Positions 30,598-33,462 of a DNA stretch of 33,462 nt are shown piece after piece. The DNA comes from a virus. The notes under the pieces are model-generated. The model did no database searches. It saw only the letters and a program-made list of their open reading frames with translations, and was not told where the DNA came from. The stretch is from the IMG/VR virus record IMGVR_UViG_3300034190_000284, positions 1 to 33,462 of that record. The stretch is one strand, 5' to 3'. A program made the translations under genes and the position numbers. The number at the start of each line of letters is the position of its first letter. Position 1 is the stretch's first letter.

Positions 30598-30626
30598 ATT
30601 ATATATCATATTGGGGGAAAAGTCAA
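30598..30626 (-). promoter_or_regulatory. Sigma70-type promoter upstream of the glycosyltransferase gene
   Basis: On the minus strand: TTGACT (30621-30626), 17 bases, TATAAT (30598-30603). It lies just after the ATPase stop and before the glycosyltransferase/gp45 operon. Confidence 0.8.
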
Positions 30627-30629
30627 CTA

Positions 30630-31874
30630 TTAAAAGGAGTCGGCATATGAATTTTGTGACGGAGAATATGCCGTTGGTGTTTTGGCGGGAATACCGGCAG
30701 TTTGCGAGGCCATGGAGCCACCAAGCCGAGAGTCCACATATTCTTCAAGAGAACTACGCACATCATCAGTTTCCGGAACAACTTCCGCATCAATCTTAGA
30801 GTAGAGGTCGCGGAATGAAGACTTGGTATCTTCATCGAAACGATTAATACACATATCAATCGAAGTCATTCGATCACCGAATATCTTATGGGCTTTGGCA
30901 ATATGAACCAGTCGACGAGTCGAGATCAAATCGTCAATACCACCGTCAAAGAAAGTCCTACGAATAATGTCAGCCCAGTCGGTCAGCTTGTCAATAAACT
31001 CAACGTCAGATAACCCCAAGTCAGCAAAGACAGCTTTCAAGATACGTTTCTCAACAGCAGGAGTAGGATACTCTTGCTCAACAGTCACAGGGAAACGCTC
31101 AAGGAACGCTTCGTTCAACACATTAGTACCGATAAAGCGACCATCGTCAGAACCTTTACCCTTGGTGTTAGCAGTAGCGATTACAGTAAACCCAGCGGCA
31201 GGCTGAATATACTCGCCAGTCTTCTTGATGAAATATCCCTTACCTTCGAGAATAGACTGTAAGCACATAATCTTAGCAGGGTTGCCCAAGTCAATTTCAT
31301 CAAGGAGCAAAACCGCACCCAGCTCCATGGCTTTGATAACTGGACCTTTGAAGAAACGAGTCTCGCCTTCGACAAGACGGAAACCGCCAATCAGGTCATC
31401 CTCGTCAGTCTCAACAGTGAAGTTGACACGGATAACTTCACGCTTCAATTGAGCACACGCTTGATCAACCGAGAAGGTCTTACCATTACCCGAAAGGCCA
31501 GTGATAAAAGTAGGATAGAACATATCCGACTTAATGATTTTCTTCAGAGTCGTGAAGTTGCCGAAAGGAACAAACAAGGGATCAGTTGCGGGAACAAGGT
31601 TTTCGCTGAAGGCATTGGTCTTAATGTTTAAGTCAGCAACTAGCTTATTCGGCTCAAGCGCAGGGGCAGGAGCAGGAGTTACAGCCGAAATCGGCGCAGA
31701 AACGGCAGACCCTGGAAGTACATATAATCCATGACCAACGCGAAGATCTTTCTTAAAGAATGAGTTTGGGGCAACCATATCAAGTTCGCGCGCCATATCT
31801 TTAATCTGGGCAGGAGTCATCGCGATGTTACCGTAACGCTCAACCAAAGAAGTTTTCAAAGTATCAACATTCAT
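30630..31874 (-). CDS. MoxR/CobS-like AAA+ ATPase
   Basis: This 414-residue AAA+ protein has an N-terminal helical region (YGNIAMTPAQIKDMARELDM) and a Pro/Ala linker, then Walker A TGLSGNGKTFSVD (Gly126-Thr133), Walker B GAVLLLDEIDLG, a GFTVIATANTKGKGSDDGRF sensor-1 region and a later FLERFPVTVEQEYP segment. Phages often name such proteins CobS. Partnership with the VWA protein immediately upstream is typical of MoxR-VWA pairs, which remodel or insert metals into protein complexes, but the phage substrate is unknown. It lies downstream of the promoter at 31908-31936. Confidence 0.88.
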   Translation of the reverse strand: MNVDTLKTSLVERYGNIAMTPAQIKDMARELDMVAPNSFFKKDLRVGHGLYVLPGSAVSAPISAVTPAPAPALEPNKLVADLNIKTNAFSENLVPATDPLFVPFGNFTTLKKIIKSDMFYPTFITGLSGNGKTFSVDQACAQLKREVIRVNFTVETDEDDLIGGFRLVEGETRFFKGPVIKAMELGAVLLLDEIDLGNPAKIMCLQSILEGKGYFIKKTGEYIQPAAGFTVIATANTKGKGSDDGRFIGTNVLNEAFLERFPVTVEQEYPTPAVEKRILKAVFADLGLSDVEFIDKLTDWADIIRRTFFDGGIDDLISTRRLVHIAKAHKIFGDRMTSIDMCINRFDEDTKSSFRDLYSKIDAEVVPETDDVRSSLEEYVDSRLGGSMASQTAGIPAKTPTAYSPSQNSYADSF

Positions 31875-31892
31875 ATAATTCTCTCTCAGTTC

Positions 31893-31966
31893 TCAATTTA
31901 TACAGCTATTATACTAGATATTCATAACAATGTAAAGCATTTTGTCATTACTTTTAATTATAGTCG
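31893..31966 (-). repeat. Repeated promoter block, copy 2
   Basis: This is the second copy of the block, with the same 22 bases at 31893-31914, GTAATGAC at 31944-31951 and CGACTATAAT at 31957-31966. The order of parts is the same and total length differs by one base. It lies between the VWA stop and the ATPase start. Confidence 0.75.
31908..31936 (-). promoter_or_regulatory. Sigma70-type promoter upstream of the AAA+ ATPase gene
   Basis: Read on the minus strand: TTTACA (31931-31936), exactly 17 bases, TATAAT (31908-31913). It lies in the gap between the VWA gene and the ATPase start at 31874. It belongs to the repeated block shared with the promoter at 17182. Confidence 0.8.
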
Positions 31967-31985
31967 GTATTCGTTTGGCGAATGA

Positions 31986-33462
31986 CTAAGCGACCATAGA
32001 GATCAGGTCGCTCAGCATTTTTCGGGATCCTTTCCTTGAAGAATTGGCTTTCTTAAAGGCAGTTCGGATCTTGGCTTTACTAGCATCACTCTCAACCTCA
32101 ATAGCGCCGTTAGAAGTTTCAAGGTTCTTACCGCCAGCGATAGCATAGCACTTATCGTAACCAAGCGAAGAAGGAAGAACAACAAACTTATCTTTCTTCA
32201 GTTCACGGTGAAGGTCGTACGCCACGTTGTAGTCAATAATCCCAGGCATGCTTTGAGCAAAATAACGAGCTCCTTGAGGGACAATCCTGTACCCGATAGT
32301 GGTTGACCCAGTTCGCTCGCGGTACATCCTCAACAGAACAGCAGTCTGAATGCCATTTCGACCAACACAACGATGACGCTTCTTGGTCACAGGATCAGTG
32401 ATATAGAGAACTTTGAACGCTCCTCTGTAATCATACAAGCTAGTAATTCTCTCAGCATATCTAGCTTTATGGCTATTCGTATGAATGGCGTGGCTATCGC
32501 CGTCAGTCAAGAATATAGTATTCACGATGTCAACTTTATACTTAGACTGGAACAGTTCATGCACTTTCATCGCAGCCACAATAGCATCATCAAGAGGAGT
32601 CCCGCCCAGTAGCAGGTTACGATGGCACTGCCACCCATTCCTGCCCCAGTAACCGCCAGCCATATTCTTAGCAATAGTCAGAACGATTTGGGACATCTTA
32701 ACAAACTCACTTCTCTTCATGTCACTATTAAAGAACTCAAGCAGTTTAAACGAATCTTTGTAAGAAGTGGTGTTTTCCTGGTGAGGGGATTGATGAATGT
32801 CAAAACCCTGATCACTGAAGGCATATACGCGGAAAGGGATGCTCACTTGACGACAGAAGTGTACAAGACAAAGCAGCTGGTCAATAGTCGCCTGAAGGTC
32901 ATTAGACATTGAGCCAGACCAATCAACATACATGATCATACCGTGGCTCTTTCCGTCTTCAGTGACACTAATCTTGCGAAAGATATCGTCACTGTACTGG
33001 TAAGAATTCATCTTCAGGGGATCAATCACACCAGTCTTAGAAATAGTTTGACGGGAGTAGGCAGAAGCCGACTTCTTCATTTCAAATTCTTTGACCATGT
33101 AGTTGATAGACTTCTTGTTATCACGAAGGAATTTCTCATACATCCCCTTACCAATCTTCAGACCCTTTATGTTATCAGCAGCCTGAAGGTCGGAAGAATA
33201 ATCACCAGTGTTGACATCAGTGCCCATCCAGTTATTAGAATTAGATATTGTTTTGTAGGAAACGATACGATTCTTAACACACTCATTAGAAAGAGTAATG
33301 TTACTGTAAGCAATATCAGAAGCGCCGCCAAGTTCGTTAGCAATAGACTGGCGTAGCTGCTGATCAGTTTTTGGCTGGAGGTCACTACCACCAGAAGTTC
33401 CCGCAGCGCCGTTCCCGCTAATCTCACCTTCAGATTCCTCATCACCGTCTTCGTCAGAATCA
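31986..33462 (-). CDS. VWA-domain (CobT-like) protein, 5' end outside window
   Basis: The frame is open from 33462 to the stop at 31986, so the start lies beyond the window (at least 491 residues). The visible N-terminal part is very acidic (D/E/S-rich) and Gly-rich, then comes a conserved block, then the VWA MIDAS motif MIMYVDWSGSMSNDLQATID (DxSxS). A further NTIFLTDGDSHAIHTN strand is typical of VWA sheets. The acidic linker before VWA is a CobT feature. With the next gene it forms an AAA+/VWA pair. The Met at 33227 is internal and should not be taken as the start. Confidence 0.88.
   Translation of the reverse strand, partial: DSDEDGDEESEGEISGNGAAGTSGGSDLQPKTDQQLRQSIANELGGASDIAYSNITLSNECVKNRIVSYKTISNSNNWMGTDVNTGDYSSDLQAADNIKGLKIGKGMYEKFLRDNKKSINYMVKEFEMKKSASAYSRQTISKTGVIDPLKMNSYQYSDDIFRKISVTEDGKSHGMIMYVDWSGSMSNDLQATIDQLLCLVHFCRQVSIPFRVYAFSDQGFDIHQSPHQENTTSYKDSFKLLEFFNSDMKRSEFVKMSQIVLTIAKNMAGGYWGRNGWQCHRNLLLGGTPLDDAIVAAMKVHELFQSKYKVDIVNTIFLTDGDSHAIHTNSHKARYAERITSLYDYRGAFKVLYITDPVTKKRHRCVGRNGIQTAVLLRMYRERTGSTTIGYRIVPQGARYFAQSMPGIIDYNVAYDLHRELKKDKFVVLPSSLGYDKCYAIAGGKNLETSNGAIEVESDASKAKIRTAFKKANSSRKGSRKMLSDLISMVA

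Noticed and set aside
33167-33445. Separate small gene at the right edge
   Set aside because: The frame of the VWA protein is open through this region, with a CobT-like acidic part, so the other frame is a shadow.
1-33462. tRNA genes, CRISPR arrays, insertion sequences, integrase or attachment sites
   Set aside because: I saw no cloverleaf-like stretch in the short gaps, no regular spacer repeats and no transposase or integrase motif in any frame.

Overview
The window looks like part of the genome of a T4-type myovirus, probably marine. Every supported gene lies on the minus strand, genes abut or overlap by 1-20 bases, and no gap exceeds about 150 bases. The T4 replication core is recognisable by sequence: sliding clamp gp45, clamp loader gp44 and gp62, translational repressor RegA, DNA polymerase gp43 (in two pieces), recombinase UvsX, helicase gp41 and exonuclease DexA. 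Several small proteins resemble ones I remember from marine T4-like phages. The host cannot be named from this sequence.

Layout in the direction of transcription (high to low coordinates). 33462-30630: a VWA protein (5' end outside the window) and a MoxR/CobS-like AAA+ ATPase. 30566-24076: glycosyltransferase, DUF3310-like protein, gp45, FkbM methyltransferase, WYL_2-like protein, a small protein, gp44, sulfotransferase-like protein, DexA, a 55-residue membrane protein, gp62, RegA and a MazG-like pyrophosphohydrolase. 24079-22967: an M15 peptidase and two related small membrane proteins, a possible lysis cassette. 23040-17242: a curli/type VIII secretion-like operon with csgF, csgG, a curlin-like protein, a FecR-domain protein, a second curlin-like protein and a membrane CHASE2-adenylate cyclase. 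17158-9229: two unknown genes and a HAD phosphatase, split gp43 with a small gene between its halves, a 2OG-Fe(II) oxygenase, UvsX, a small protein and gp41. 9077-1: late genes. These include a run of proteins sharing a short N-terminal motif like the T4 capsid-targeting/prohead-protease signal (one kinase-like, one ligase-like), an NMNAT-like modular protein, a scaffold-like acidic protein and virion structural proteins.

Regulation is unusually legible. Six sigma70-type promoters have a -35 box and TATAAT separated by exactly 17 bases, and two of them lie in a repeated block of about 75 bp. Two T4-type late promoters (TATAAATA) precede late genes at about 40 bases from the start codon, and two degenerate ones lie exactly 37 bases from theirs. 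An inverted repeat after gp41 marks the early/late boundary.

The most interesting parts are the curli-FecR-cyclase operon, which suggests the phage remodels the host outer surface and cAMP signalling; the putative capsid-targeted enzymes, which could enter the host with the DNA; and the polymerase split across its active site.
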